Source of the DNA: Planctomycetota bacterium
GTDB lineage: Bacteria; Planctomycetota; PLA2; JAEUHO01
Length of the DNA: 64,000 nucleotides
Assembly: GCA_020851795.1 (NCBI GenBank)
Contig: JADZCA010000084.1
Location: forward strand, 1 to 64,000
Direction of reading: 5' to 3'
Below are positions 15,787 through 24,440 of this stretch, piece by piece. Every line of letters starts with the position of its first letter. Position 1 is the stretch's first letter. A model generated the notes under the pieces. It did no database searches, had not been told where the DNA came from, and saw nothing but the letters and a program-made list of their open reading frames with translations. A program made the translations under genes and the position numbers.

Positions 15787-17274
15787 TCAGCGGACCGTGA
15801 GCGGGACCGGGTTGCTCGCCACCCCGTCCACCGTGACGACGAGGTCGCCGCTGACGGCGTCGGGGGGGACGACGACGCGCAGCCCCTCCACCGTGGGGAG
15901 GACGAACCACGCGCCGACGCCGCCGACCGTGACGGCGAGGTCGCCCAGCGGCGGGCGCGGCGGACGGGCGCCCGCGACCCACGCGGAGAGGTCCACGAGG
16001 TCGGTGCCGCGCACGTCCACGACGTCGAACGGCGCCACGGTCGTCGGGTCCACCGCGTCCACGCGCGGCGCGCCGCGCGCGAGCACGTCGAACGGCGCGC
16101 CGGGCGACGCGCGCCCGCCCACGGTGACGACGACGTCGCCGTCGAGCGCCGCGGGCGGGACGACGACCGTGACCGCCCCCGGCCGGAGCGCGAACACCGC
16201 GGCGCGCGCGCCCCCGACCGTCACCTCGAGCCGCTCCCCGATCGGGAGCAGGTCTCGGCCCTCGATGCGCACGAGCGAGCCGACGCTCGCCGCCGTCGGC
16301 ACGAGCGCGGTGATCGACGGGGTCGGCGCCGTGCCGACGGTGACGGGGAACGGCGCGCTCGCCACGCCGTCCACCGTGAGGACCGCGGGCCCGCTCACCG
16401 CGCCCTCGGGCACGACGACGGCCGCCACCGGCCCGAGGCTGAGCGCGCGCACGGGGGCGGCGCCCGAGAACGCGACCTCGACGACGTCGAAGGGCGTCCC
16501 GAGGTGCTCGCCGCGCACGACGAGCACGCGGCCCACGACCGCCGTGTCGGGCGCCGTCCCGGTCACCGTGGGGACCGGCGTGGCGACGACCTCGAGCGTG
16601 ACGCGCGCCGCGGCCGTCCCGCCGCGCGAGAGGACCACCTCGGCGGGCCCGACGGCGACGTCGGGCACGACGAAGAACACGCGGTCGGGGAACGCGAAGA
16701 GCACCCGCGCGTCGGTGCCGCCCACCGTCACCGTCGTCTCGGCCCCGCGCGCGGCGAGGTCGTGCCCGCCGAGGGCCACGACCGCTCCGGCCGGCGCCGA
16801 CGTCGGGTCCACCTCCTCGACGGCCGGCGCGCCGACGGTCGCAGCCGCGCCGTCGCCCACGTGGAGCACCGCCCACGCGGTGGGCGAGCGGCCGAGCCGC
16901 TCGAGCGCGTGCACCGCGTAGCCGTCGGTGAGCGAGGCGTCGTCGAGCAGGTCGCAGGCGTCGGCGAGGTCGCGCAGCGTCGTGCCCGCCGCCGCCGTCT
17001 CGAACGCGGCGTAGCGCCCGCCGCCGAGGTTGCGCAGCGCGGTCGTCGAGCCGCTGCCGTCGCGCGCCACCGTCGCGCAGTCGGCGAGCCCGTCGCCGTC
17101 GAGGTCGGCGGAGACGAGCGCGCTGCGCGCCGCGACCGTGGACGGCGCCGCGACGTTGCTCCCGCCGCCGGCTCCGCCGCTCCCGCCGCCGGCTCCGCCG
17201 CTCCCGCCGCCGCCGCACGCGGCCGAGGCGAGCGCGAACGACGCGGCGACGCATCCAGCGAGACGACGGCCCAT
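15787..17274 (-). CDS. IPT/TIG-repeat lipoprotein with FG-GAP-like N-terminus
   Basis: A 495-residue exported lipoprotein: lipobox ASAAC (Cys20), then a GGGSGGAGGGS-type flexible linker. Residues about 50-75 (SADLDGDGLADCATVARDG) look like a single VCBS/FG-GAP calcium-binding motif. From about residue 135 there are four to five IPT/TIG immunoglobulin-like domains, each opening with VxxVxPtsapvGs and closing with a VTVGG or VTVDG strand. Such proteins act in surface adhesion or matrix binding; no enzyme domain is present. ATG at 17274 has GGAGG about 6 bases upstream. Confidence 0.83.
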   Translation of the reverse strand: MGRRLAGCVAASFALASAACGGGGSGGAGGGSGGAGGGSNVAAPSTVAARSALVSADLDGDGLADCATVARDGSGSTTALRNLGGGRYAAFETAAAGTTLRDLADACDLLDDASLTDGYAVHALERLGRSPTAWAVLHVGDGAAATVGAPAVEEVDPTSAPAGAVVALGGHDLAARGAETTVTVGGTDARVLFAFPDRVFFVVPDVAVGPAEVVLSRGGTAAARVTLEVVATPVPTVTGTAPDTAVVGRVLVVRGEHLGTPFDVVEVAFSGAAPVRALSLGPVAAVVVPEGAVSGPAVLTVDGVASAPFPVTVGTAPTPSITALVPTAASVGSLVRIEGRDLLPIGERLEVTVGGARAAVFALRPGAVTVVVPPAALDGDVVVTVGGRASPGAPFDVLARGAPRVDAVDPTTVAPFDVVDVRGTDLVDLSAWVAGARPPRPPLGDLAVTVGGVGAWFVLPTVEGLRVVVPPDAVSGDLVVTVDGVASNPVPLTVR

Positions 17275-17306
17275 GGCAGCCTCCGGACGACGACCCCCGT
17301 CGGACG

Positions 17307-17312
17307 ATGCTA
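17307..17312 (-). promoter_or_regulatory. Putative -10 element upstream of the TIG lipoprotein
   Basis: TAGCAT on the minus strand lies 32 bases before the ATG at 17274, leaving a short leader that contains a GGAGG ribosome-binding site. This contrasts with the leaderless starts nearby. Confidence 0.4.
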
Positions 17313-17330
17313 CCCCCGCCGCCCCCGCGC

Positions 17331-17430
17331 CGCCGAGTCCGCGAGCCGACGAGGTCGGGGCGGCGCCTGCGGCCCGCCCCGTGACGCGGGGCCCGGGGCG
17401 ATCCGATACGCGTCGCCACGCGCCGCCCGC
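17331..17430 (+). repeat. Interspersed repeat, copy C (diverged)
   Basis: Gapless alignment by eye to 40454-40553 (copy B) over about 100 bases. Conserved blocks are GCGAGCCGACGAGGTCGGGG and GGGCCC...GCGATCCGAT. It is more diverged than copies A and B are from each other. It lies in the intergenic gap between the TIG lipoprotein and the next minus-strand gene. Confidence 0.6.
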
Positions 17431-17454
17431 CCCGGCGTTCGCGCGCCCGCCGCG

Positions 17455-17946
17455 CTACTTGAGCGGGGTGAGCGTCACGACGGGCTCGGCCCCGTCCACC
17501 CCCGCGACCACGACGGCGGCGACGCGGTCGGCGGTGTACCCGGGGGCGTCGGCCGTCGCCTCGAGGCGGCCGACCGGCGCGTCGAGGAACGGGAAGCTCC
17601 CGTCGAGGCTCGCCTTGCGCAGCCGCCGCACGCCGTCGTGGACGTAGCCGGCTTGCGTGCCGTCGGGCACCGGGCTCCCGTCGGCCGTGCGCACCCGCAC
17701 GACGAGCTTCCCGGTGGTCGGCGCCTCCGGCGACGCCGAGCCGCGGCTCGACGCCGGGCCCGTCGCGTCGGCCACCGCGGGCTCGGTCGGCTCCTCGGCG
17801 CGCGGGCGCTCGGCGCGGCCGGTCGAGAGCAGGCTCGCCGCGACGGCGACGAGGACGAGCACGAGGAGGACGAGGGGGAGCGGGCGCACGGGTGGGGGGG
17901 GCGGCTCGGCCGGTCGGTCGATTGTTGCGCGGAGAGGGGGGGGCAT
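17455..17946 (-). CDS. Membrane-anchored protein with carboxypeptidase-regulatory-like domain
   Basis: A 163-residue protein: a short cytoplasmic Pro-rich tail, one membrane helix at about 22-40 (LPLVLLVLVLVAVAASLL), an Ala/Pro/Glu linker, and from about residue 85 an Ig-like beta domain (GKLVVRVRTADGSPVPDGT ... VVTLTPLK) typical of carboxypeptidase-regulatory-like folds. It starts 29 bases from the divergent gene at 17976. Function unknown. Confidence 0.75.
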   Translation of the reverse strand: MPPPLRATIDRPAEPPPPPVRPLPLVLLVLVLVAVAASLLSTGRAERPRAEEPTEPAVADATGPASSRGSASPEAPTTGKLVVRVRTADGSPVPDGTQAGYVHDGVRRLRKASLDGSFPFLDAPVGRLEATADAPGYTADRVAAVVVAGVDGAEPVVTLTPLK

Positions 17947-17975
17947 GCCAAATCGTGCCGCCCCCGGAGCCCCCG

Positions 17976-18293
17976 ATGCCGCGCGTGCTCTACCTCGTCA
18001 CCTTCCGCCTCAAGGAGGCGCACCGCGCCGCCTTCCTCGCGTCGGCGCGAGCGGAGCTCAAGCCGTACTGGGAGGCCCACGGCGCCGACCGCTTCGAGGT
18101 GTACGACGAGATCGGGCCGACGGGGCCGACGGGCCGCGTCACGCAGGCGTTCTGGTTCCCGTCGCGCGAGGCCTACCTCGCGATGCAGGCGCTGCGGGAC
18201 CCGGCGACGCCCACGCGCGCCTACCAGTGGCTCTACGAGCCCGAGTTCCGCGTGCTCGACCTCGTCGTCGGCGACGGCGCGCCGCCGGCGTGA
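17976..18293 (+). CDS. Small alpha/beta protein, possibly a dimeric alpha-beta barrel
   Basis: A 105-residue soluble protein with a beta-alpha-beta pattern (RVLYLVTFRLKEAHRAAFLASARAEL... FEVYDEIGPTG...VTQAFWFPSREAYLAMQAL) reminiscent of ferredoxin-like small barrels such as EthD, Dabb or REDY proteins; the family could not be fixed. The ATG at 17976 has GGAG 6 bases upstream in a C-rich context. The stop overlaps the ABC ATPase start by 4 bases, so they are co-translated. Confidence 0.7.
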   Translation: MPRVLYLVTFRLKEAHRAAFLASARAELKPYWEAHGADRFEVYDEIGPTGPTGRVTQAFWFPSREAYLAMQALRDPATPTRAYQWLYEPEFRVLDLVVGDGAPPA

Positions 18294-19045
18294 CGGTGGA
18301 CGTCGCCCTCCGCGGCGTCGTCAAGCGCTTCGGCGCGGCGACCGTGCTCGACGGGCTCTCCCTCGAGGTCGCGCGGGGCGAGGTGCTGGCGGTGCTCGGC
18401 CCGAGCGGCTCGGGCAAGAGCACGCTCCTGCGGCTGCTCAACGGCCTCGAGGCGCCCGACGCCGGCGCGGTGAGCGTGCTCGGCGCCGTCGCCCCGCTCG
18501 CCGCGGTGCCCGAGGCGGCCCGCGAGCGGGCGTGGCTCCCGCTGCGCCGCCGCGTCGGCTTCGTGTTCCAGGCGTTCCACCTCTACCCGCACCGCACCGC
18601 GCTCGGCAACGTCACGCTCGCGCCCGAGAAGGTGCTCGGCGCCGACCCCGACGCCGCGCGCGCGAAGGGCCTCGCGCTGCTGGCGCGCGTCGGGCTCGCC
18701 GACCGCGCCGACGCGTGGCCGCGCGAGCTCTCCGGCGGCCAGCGTCAGCGGGTCGCGATCGCCCGCGCGCTCGCCACCGACCCCGAGGTGCTGCTCTTCG
18801 ACGAGCCGACGTCGGCGCTCGACCCCGAGACCACCGGCGAGGTGCTCGCGGTGATGCGCGACCTCGCGGCGGAGCACCGCCGCACGATCCTCGTCGTGAC
18901 GCACGAGGTGCGCTTCGCCCGCGAGGCGGCCGACCGCGTCGCGTTCCTCGACGGCGGGCGCGTCGTCGAGGTCGGGCCCGCACGCGAGGTGCTCGACGCG
19001 CCGCGCGAGCCGCGCACCCGCGCGTTCCTCGACCGCCTGCTCTGA
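18290..19045 (+). CDS. ABC transporter ATP-binding protein, amino-acid/phosphonate importer type
   Basis: A 251-residue ATPase. It has Walker A GPSGSGKST, the Q-loop region GFVFQAFHLYPHRTALGNV, signature LSGGQRQRVAIARAL, Walker B VLLFDEPTSALDP and switch VVTHEV. The closest functional pattern is the GlnQ/HisP class. It starts with a GTG overlapping the preceding stop (GTGA). No permease or binding protein adjoins it, so it is an orphan; its coupled neighbour is the 105-residue alpha/beta protein. Confidence 0.88.
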   Translation: MTVDVALRGVVKRFGAATVLDGLSLEVARGEVLAVLGPSGSGKSTLLRLLNGLEAPDAGAVSVLGAVAPLAAVPEAARERAWLPLRRRVGFVFQAFHLYPHRTALGNVTLAPEKVLGADPDAARAKGLALLARVGLADRADAWPRELSGGQRQRVAIARALATDPEVLLFDEPTSALDPETTGEVLAVMRDLAAEHRRTILVVTHEVRFAREAADRVAFLDGGRVVEVGPAREVLDAPREPRTRAFLDRLL

Positions 19046-19086
19046 CGCGCCGCGCCGACGGAGGTCGGACCGCGTCCCCGTCGCGA

Positions 19087-19107
19087 GGCCCGGGGCGACC
19101 CCGGGCC
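19087..19107. terminator. Probable bidirectional terminator between convergent genes
   Basis: GGCCCGGGG and CCCCGGGCC form a perfect 9-bp stem with a CGA loop, midway between the ABC ATPase stop and the stop of the convergent minus-strand gene. Confidence 0.45.
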
Positions 19108-19134
19108 CCGCGCGGGGCGCCGACCTCGGCCGCC

Positions 19135-21003
19135 TCACAGCGGGAGCGGGAAGGTGAACTCGACCGTCACCGCCTTCGTCTCGCCCGGCGCGAGGTCGAG
19201 CGCCCACACGACGTCGGAGTGGTTGGCGACGTAGCCCCACCACGACCACGGCCACTCCACCCAGTCGGTCACCGTCCCGTCGTTGACCGTGATCGTGCCC
19301 CCGTCGGAGGCGGCCTCGACCCGTCCCCCGAGCGAGAGCGCGACGCGCACCGGCGTGCGCTCCGCGCGACGGTTGACCACGGTGAAGGTCCCGCGCTTGG
19401 CCACCACGACGAGGTCCCGTCCGCCGTACACGATCCGCTGCTCGCGCGAGACCTCGACCTCCGACCACCGTCCCTGCACGTCCACCGCGACGGTCATCGG
19501 GAGCCGCGTCGTGGCGCCCGGCGAGGTGTAGCCGAGCAGGTCCTGGCCGACGGGCAGCCCGCCGCGCGCGACCAGCGCCGCGCCCGTGGTCCACGGCACG
19601 CGGGTGCGGTTGGCGAGCTCGAGCTCGTGCCAGACCACGGGGCGTCGCGACGGGCCGAGCGCGCTCGACGCGTCCCGCGAGCCCGCGAGCTCGGTCTCCT
19701 CCCGTGCGCTGCGGTACACCGCGTCGCCGGCGCGGTGGTTGCGCACGACGACGACGTCGGCCGTCCAGACGTGGCGGACCGGCGCCTTCGCGTCCCACAG
19801 CGTGAGCGACGCGCGGTCGCCCCGACGGACGGTCACGCGCGGGAGGCCGTAGAGGAAGAGGTCCTGCAGGCCCTCGGTGGCCAGCTCGGGCGCCGCCGAG
19901 ATCGCGCCGCCGCGCGTCGTCGCGGCCGCGGACGGGTCGCCCTCGTTGCGGAACGCGTTCGACCCGAGCATCTGCCCTTGGAACACGACGTCGGAGCGCC
20001 GGCCGCGGCGCGGGTCGGCGGCCACGGCCGCGCGGACCAGCTGCTCGAGCGTGAGCGGCGACGCGACGTCCTTGAAGCGGAACGTGGGCACCCCGACGAC
20101 GAGGTCGAGCGCGGCGCCCACGACGTCCTCCGCGTCGTTGACCACCTCGCCCTGCAGCGTGACGTCGGCCTCGCCCTCGAGGTCGCCTCCGACACGGTAG
20201 GTCGGGATCCAGCGCAGGCCCGCGGCGAAGTAGTGCAGGCGCAGCGCGCAGGTCGAGCCCGCGGCCTCCCGGCCGAGGTCGATCGACAGCCGCTTGCGGC
20301 GCGTGGTGACGGTCTCCTGGCGCAGGATCGTCGTCTCGAGCCCGGCACCGCGCACGCTGCGCACCTCGGCGACCGGCAGCACCACGCGCGCCCCGGCGAC
20401 GTCGAGCGCGACGAGCGTGCCGCCCACGAGGCTCGGGCGCGTCACGGTCGCGGTGGGGGCGGGCGGCGGCGCGCTCACGCCGTACGCCGGTGCCGGCGCT
20501 CTCGCCCCCGTCGGCGTCGTACGCGCGGTGGAGGGTTCGGCCGGCGCGGGCGCCTCGAGCACGCCCACGACCGTGCCCGCGACGTCGGCGCCGCCGTCGC
20601 GGGCGGACTCGAGGACGACGGCGCGACCGACGTTGACGCGGAGGAGCTCGCGGACGTCGAGACAGGGCTCGCGACGCTCGCGCGCCTCGGTCGTCTCGAC
20701 GACGCCCGCGTGCAGCCCGAGGACGCGGCGCCCGTCCGCCTCCGCCCACACGCACCCGAGCACCGCCTCGTCGGGGACCTCGTCGCTGTGCACGAATCCG
20801 TCGGGGTCGGCGACCGCGGTGCCCGACTTCGTCCACATCGCGTAGCCGTCCTTGAACACGACGACGCGGTCGGTCTTCCACGCGACGACGGACGGGGCGC
20901 CCGCCGCGGGCGCGTCCGCCGCCCGGGCGGGGCGGGCGTCCGGGACGAGCGGCAGCAGGAGCGCGAGCAGGACGAGCAGGGACGACGACGCGACGGCGCG
21001 CAT
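19135..21003 (-). CDS. Exported DUF4139-like protein
   Basis: A 622-residue protein with a signal peptide (MRAVASSSLLVLLALLLPLVPDARPARAADA). The middle and C-terminal parts follow the pattern of DUF4139 (mucoidy-inhibitor-A-like) proteins: VRHVWTADVVVVRNHRAGDAVYR, VWHELELANRTRVPWTTG, LLGYTSPGATTRLPMTVA, VVNRRAERTPVRVAL and VWALDLAPGETKAVTVEF. These are beta-rich envelope proteins of uncertain role. A proline-rich linker occurs near residues 155-185. ATG at 21003 has GGAGG upstream and a TACCGT hexamer 25 bases before it. Confidence 0.78.
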   Translation of the reverse strand: MRAVASSSLLVLLALLLPLVPDARPARAADAPAAGAPSVVAWKTDRVVVFKDGYAMWTKSGTAVADPDGFVHSDEVPDEAVLGCVWAEADGRRVLGLHAGVVETTEARERREPCLDVRELLRVNVGRAVVLESARDGGADVAGTVVGVLEAPAPAEPSTARTTPTGARAPAPAYGVSAPPPAPTATVTRPSLVGGTLVALDVAGARVVLPVAEVRSVRGAGLETTILRQETVTTRRKRLSIDLGREAAGSTCALRLHYFAAGLRWIPTYRVGGDLEGEADVTLQGEVVNDAEDVVGAALDLVVGVPTFRFKDVASPLTLEQLVRAAVAADPRRGRRSDVVFQGQMLGSNAFRNEGDPSAAATTRGGAISAAPELATEGLQDLFLYGLPRVTVRRGDRASLTLWDAKAPVRHVWTADVVVVRNHRAGDAVYRSAREETELAGSRDASSALGPSRRPVVWHELELANRTRVPWTTGAALVARGGLPVGQDLLGYTSPGATTRLPMTVAVDVQGRWSEVEVSREQRIVYGGRDLVVVAKRGTFTVVNRRAERTPVRVALSLGGRVEAASDGGTITVNDGTVTDWVEWPWSWWGYVANHSDVVWALDLAPGETKAVTVEFTFPLPL

Positions 21004-21028
21004 GGGGGAGGCCTCCGAGGGTGCTGCG

Positions 21029-21034
21029 ACGGTA
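21029..21034 (-). promoter_or_regulatory. Putative -10 element of the DUF4139-like gene
   Basis: TACCGT on the minus strand, 25 bases before the ATG at 21003, leaves a short leader carrying GGAGG. Confidence 0.4.
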
Positions 21035-21240
21035 GGTCGCCGTCGTCGCCGCCGGTGTACGAGGCGTGTCCGAGGTCGGTCCGAGCCCCGCACCCGCCGC
21101 GGGCTGCGGTCGGTCGTCGGCGAGCACTCCGGACGCGCGCGCCCGCGCCGGGGCGGCGGGCCCCGCGTGCGCGCGGTCGATCGCGCGGCGCTCGGGGCCT
21201 GCGGTCCGGTGAAGTCGGCGGACCGGCCCTGCGGGCTCCG

Positions 21241-21246
21241 TACGAT
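21241..21246 (+). promoter_or_regulatory. Putative -10 element of a leaderless promoter
   Basis: TACGAT lies exactly 7 bases before the GTG at 21254 and supports that start codon for the secreted protein. Confidence 0.5.
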
Positions 21247-21253
21247 CGGGCCC

Positions 21254-22567
21254 GTGCGCCGGATCGCCGCCCTCGCCGCCTTCGTCCTCCTCGCCGCGCC
21301 CGGGCCCCGCGCCACGGCCGCGCCGACGTCGGACCCCCGCGACGCGCTGCTCCTCGCCCGAGCCGAGCGCGTGGGGCGCAACGTCGCCACCCGCCACCTC
21401 ACGCCCGAGGGGCTGCTCGCCTACGCGCACCGCCACGGCGCGACCGGGGCGCAGCTTTCCCACGACGCGCTCAAGATGGCCGACACCGGGATCTGGTCGG
21501 GTTGCTACGCGGCCTCGCTGGCGTGCCGCTACGCGGTGACGCGCGACCCCGAGGCGCTCGCGCTGTGCCGCCGCGCCGCCGCGGGGCTCGACCTGCTCTC
21601 GACCGCGACGGGCGTCGAGGGCGCGATCTCGCGCGCCGCCGGCCGGCCGATCCCCGGCGAGCCGCTCCCCGACGAGGTCAAGCCGTCGCCGCTCGGCGGC
21701 GGGCTCGCCTACCGCGACGACCCGAGCCGCGACACGCTCTCGGGGGTCGTGCTCGGGTGGACGTGCCTCGCGCGGTTCGTGGACGACCCCGAGGTGCGCG
21801 CCTACGCCGGCCGCAACCTCGGGGCGATCGCGCGCCGCCTCTTCCGCGGCGGCATGGCGGTGCGGGGCCCCGACGGGCGCACCACGAAGCACGGCTCGCT
21901 GCAGCGCAAGATCGCGCTGGTGTTCGACAACGGCTCGCACGCGTCGATCGGGGCCGCGGCGGTGCTCGCCGGCATGCGGTGGAGCGGCGACCGCGACCTC
22001 GCCGACGCGTGGAGCCGGCTCTGCGACGACGGCTGGGACGACGCGGTGGACGCGCAGCACACCTGGGTCGGGGGGAAGGCGCTCTCCGCGTCGAACGTGA
22101 ACATGGCCCACCTCGCGCTCCTCGTGCTCGCGCTCGAGGACACCGGCAAGGCCAAGCGCAACGCGCTCGAGGCGATGCGCGAGTTCCGGCGCGCGACGCG
22201 GGGCTGGCACAACGGCGGGCTCCTCGCGTGCGCGCTGCTCGCGGGGGTGGCCGTGGACCGCGACGCGATGGTCGAGGAGCTGCGCGAGACGCTGCTCGAC
22301 CTGCCGGCGGGCGAGGTGCCCTGGGTCGGCGGCCAGCCCGTCGAGCGCGGCAAGCCGGTCCCGCTCGAGCGGCGCCCGGTCAGCGTGTGGACCTGGAAGC
22401 AGGACCCCGACCGCGAGCTCGTCGCGGCGCCGGACATGCGCCTCGACCCCGAGCGCACCTTCACCCGCGCCGACTACCTGTTCGCGTACTGGCTGGCGCG
22501 CGCCGCCGGCGAGCTCGCGCCGGACGGACCGCGCCCCGCGTCGGTCCCGCCGCCCCCGCCGCGCTGA
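21254..22567 (+). CDS. Exported hypothetical protein, probable alpha/alpha-toroid fold
   Basis: A 437-residue protein with a signal peptide (RRIAALAAFVLLAAPGPRATAAP). The body is a series of amphipathic helices with aromatic/Asp-rich turns (MADTGIWSGCYAASLACRYAV, SGVVLGWTCLARFV, DNGSHASIGAAAVLAGMRW, NVNMAHLALLVLALEDTG), the pattern of six-hairpin toroids found in glycoside hydrolases and polysaccharide lyases. No catalytic signature is recognised, so enzymatic function is a guess. It is followed after about 65 bases by the MFS exporter gene on the same strand. Confidence 0.72.
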   Translation: MRRIAALAAFVLLAAPGPRATAAPTSDPRDALLLARAERVGRNVATRHLTPEGLLAYAHRHGATGAQLSHDALKMADTGIWSGCYAASLACRYAVTRDPEALALCRRAAAGLDLLSTATGVEGAISRAAGRPIPGEPLPDEVKPSPLGGGLAYRDDPSRDTLSGVVLGWTCLARFVDDPEVRAYAGRNLGAIARRLFRGGMAVRGPDGRTTKHGSLQRKIALVFDNGSHASIGAAAVLAGMRWSGDRDLADAWSRLCDDGWDDAVDAQHTWVGGKALSASNVNMAHLALLVLALEDTGKAKRNALEAMREFRRATRGWHNGGLLACALLAGVAVDRDAMVEELRETLLDLPAGEVPWVGGQPVERGKPVPLERRPVSVWTWKQDPDRELVAAPDMRLDPERTFTRADYLFAYWLARAAGELAPDGPRPASVPPPPPR

Positions 22568-22632
22568 CCGCCCGGACGACCGTTGCGTTCCCGCGGCGTT
22601 CTGGTGTCCTGCGCGGCCGCGAGGGACCGTCC

Positions 22633-23859
22633 ATCGACCGCTTCCGCCGCAACGCCGTGCTGCTCTTCTCGGGGCAGTTCGTCTCGATCATGGGCGACGC
22701 CGTCTTCACCGGCGCCGTCGCGTGGCTGGCGAAGTCGCTGACCGGGCGCGACGACGCCACGGGGCTCGCGGTGTTCCTCGCCGTGGTGCCGTGGCTGATC
22801 GTCGGGCCGTTCGCGGGCGCGTGGGTGGACCGGGTGGACCGTCGCCGGGCGATGGTCGCCTCCGACCTCGCGCGCGCCGCGGTGCTGCTCGGCCTGTGGG
22901 CCGCGGCGAGCGCCGGGGCGCTGTCGTTCCCGTTGCTCGCCGCCGCGGCGTTCCTCGTCCACGCGGCGTCCACGCCCTTCGTGCCGGCCCGCGACGCGCT
23001 GCTGCCGCGCCTCGCCGAGGGGCGGCCGCTGCTGCGGGTGAACGCCACGTTCCAGGTCGCCGCGCAGCTCGCGGGCCTCGTCGGCTTCTTCGTCGGCGGC
23101 GCGCTGCTCGGCGGGAGCCCCGCGACGGGGGCGGACGCGAACGCGCGGGTCGTCGCGGTGCTCGGCCTCGACGGCCTCACCTTCCTCGTCAGCGCCGCGA
23201 CGATCGCCGCGCTCGTCGTCCCGCCCGGCGCGCCGCCCCCGCCCTCGACGGGGGGCAACGTGTGGCGGCGCGCGATGCGCGGGGTGGCGGCCTCGGTGCG
23301 CGACCCGCTGCTCCTCCCGCTGCTCGTGCTGACGGCGGTGGACAACCTCGCGATCATGGGGCCCGCCACGGTCGGCGCCACCGCCTACGTGCGCGACGAC
23401 CTCCACCTCGGGCCGCGGCACTGGGCGTGGCTCGAGGGGGCGATGGCGCTGGGGTACGTCGTCGGGGCGCTGCTGCTCGCGCGGTGGGGCGGACGCCTGC
23501 GCAAGGGGCCGCTGATCCTCTGGGGGATGCTCTTCGACGGCCTCACCTACGTGCCGCTCCACGTCGTGCGGTCCTACGAGGCGGCGCTCGGCTGGGTGTT
23601 CCTGCACGGGCTCTTCATCCCCTGCATCGTCGTCGGCCGGACGGCGCTCGTGCAGCAGCGGGTGCCCGAGGAGCGCCGCGGGCAGGTGTTCTCGCTCGTC
23701 AACCTCACCGTGCAGGGCATGACCGCGCTCTCGGCGCTCGCCGCCGGCTTCGTCGGGCAGGCGTTGGGCGCGCCGACGCTGTTCCTGCTCGCCGGGCTCC
23801 TCGGCACGCTGTGCGGCGTCGCCGGCTTCCTCGTCCCCGCCCTGCGCCGCGCCGCCTGA
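22633..23859 (+). CDS. Major facilitator superfamily transporter (MFS_3-like)
   Basis: A roughly 408-residue permease with about 12 membrane helices. It opens with DRFRRNAVLLFSGQFVSIMGDAVFTGAVAWL, carries WVDRVDRRRAMVASDLARA after helix 2 (the MFS loop 2-3 motif A position) and VPEERRGQVFSLVNL later. Such proteins usually export drugs or siderophores. The start is uncertain. No in-frame ATG, GTG or TTG exists between the previous stop and GTG 22657. ATC at 22633 is preceded by GAGGGA 6 bases upstream and gives a natural N-terminus; CTG at 22609 is an alternative. Confidence 0.85.
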   Translation: MDRFRRNAVLLFSGQFVSIMGDAVFTGAVAWLAKSLTGRDDATGLAVFLAVVPWLIVGPFAGAWVDRVDRRRAMVASDLARAAVLLGLWAAASAGALSFPLLAAAAFLVHAASTPFVPARDALLPRLAEGRPLLRVNATFQVAAQLAGLVGFFVGGALLGGSPATGADANARVVAVLGLDGLTFLVSAATIAALVVPPGAPPPPSTGGNVWRRAMRGVAASVRDPLLLPLLVLTAVDNLAIMGPATVGATAYVRDDLHLGPRHWAWLEGAMALGYVVGALLLARWGGRLRKGPLILWGMLFDGLTYVPLHVVRSYEAALGWVFLHGLFIPCIVVGRTALVQQRVPEERRGQVFSLVNLTVQGMTALSALAAGFVGQALGAPTLFLLAGLLGTLCGVAGFLVPALRRAA

Positions 23860-23913
23860 CCCCGACGCCCCCGCGTGCGCGACCCGCGTCGGCGGGGGAG
23901 GAGGCCCACCCGC

Positions 23914-24405
23914 TCAGCGCGGGCGGGGGGCGGGGTCGTCGGGCGCGCGGCGGCCGAAGGGGCCGCTGCCGGTGGAGAGCCCCGGCCGGTGGCGGGCGAC
24001 GTCGCTCGAGGGGAAGGTCGCGCGGTAGGGCGCCGCGTACGGGCTGACGACGTCGCTGGGCGGCCGCAGCCCGGGCGGGACCGCGCCGCCCGGCGTGAGG
24101 TAGAGCCCGTAGAGCAGCGTGGGCTCGGGCCCCGGGTACCACGCGACGGACCCGCCCGAGGTCACGCCCGTCTCGCCGCCCGGCCCGAAGTCGTGCGTCG
24201 GCGCGGCCTCGGGGGCGGGCGCGGGGAGCACGTCGGCGAGCGCCGGCGTGTCGCCGCGCAGCGACGCGCCGGTGGGGAGCCGCGCCCACCCGTCGCCGCC
24301 GCGTGCCTCGACGCCGCGCGGCCCCGCCCCGCGCGGACGCGCCGCGCAGCCCGCGACGCCCGCGGCCGCGACGACGAGCAGGAGGAGGGGGGCTCGGCGG
24401 CGCAT
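23914..24405 (-). CDS. Lipoprotein, hypothetical
   Basis: A 163-residue lipoprotein with lipobox VAGC (Cys20). The mature part is rich in Gly, Pro and Ala without a recognised domain and contains PYAAPYRATFPSSDVARHRPG near the end. The start at 24405 is preferred over the in-frame ATG at 24414 because the TAGCAT hexamer at 24413-24418 overlaps the latter and stands exactly 7 bases from the former. It lies between the convergent MFS gene and the histidine kinase gene upstream on the same strand. Confidence 0.68.
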   Translation of the reverse strand: MRRRAPLLLLVVAAAGVAGCAARPRGAGPRGVEARGGDGWARLPTGASLRGDTPALADVLPAPAPEAAPTHDFGPGGETGVTSGGSVAWYPGPEPTLLYGLYLTPGGAVPPGLRPPSDVVSPYAAPYRATFPSSDVARHRPGLSTGSGPFGRRAPDDPAPRPR

Positions 24406-24412
24406 GCCGCCC

Positions 24413-24418
24413 ATGCTA
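24413..24418 (-). promoter_or_regulatory. Putative -10 element that decides the lipoprotein start
   Basis: TAGCAT on the minus strand, 7 bases before the ATG at 24405 and overlapping the competing ATG at 24412-24414. Confidence 0.5.
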
Positions 24419-24440
24419 CCGCCCTCGCCCGGGGCCGGCG

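Noticed and set aside
15745..22632. Long plus-strand open frame ahead of the MFS gene
   Set aside because: It runs antisense to ispH, the TIG lipoprotein and the DUF4139 gene and has no protein-like features before the MFS part.
24412..24414. ATG at 24414 as the lipoprotein start
   Set aside because: It overlaps the TAGCAT hexamer that is 7 bases from the ATG at 24405, and the shorter form has an ideal lipoprotein signal.
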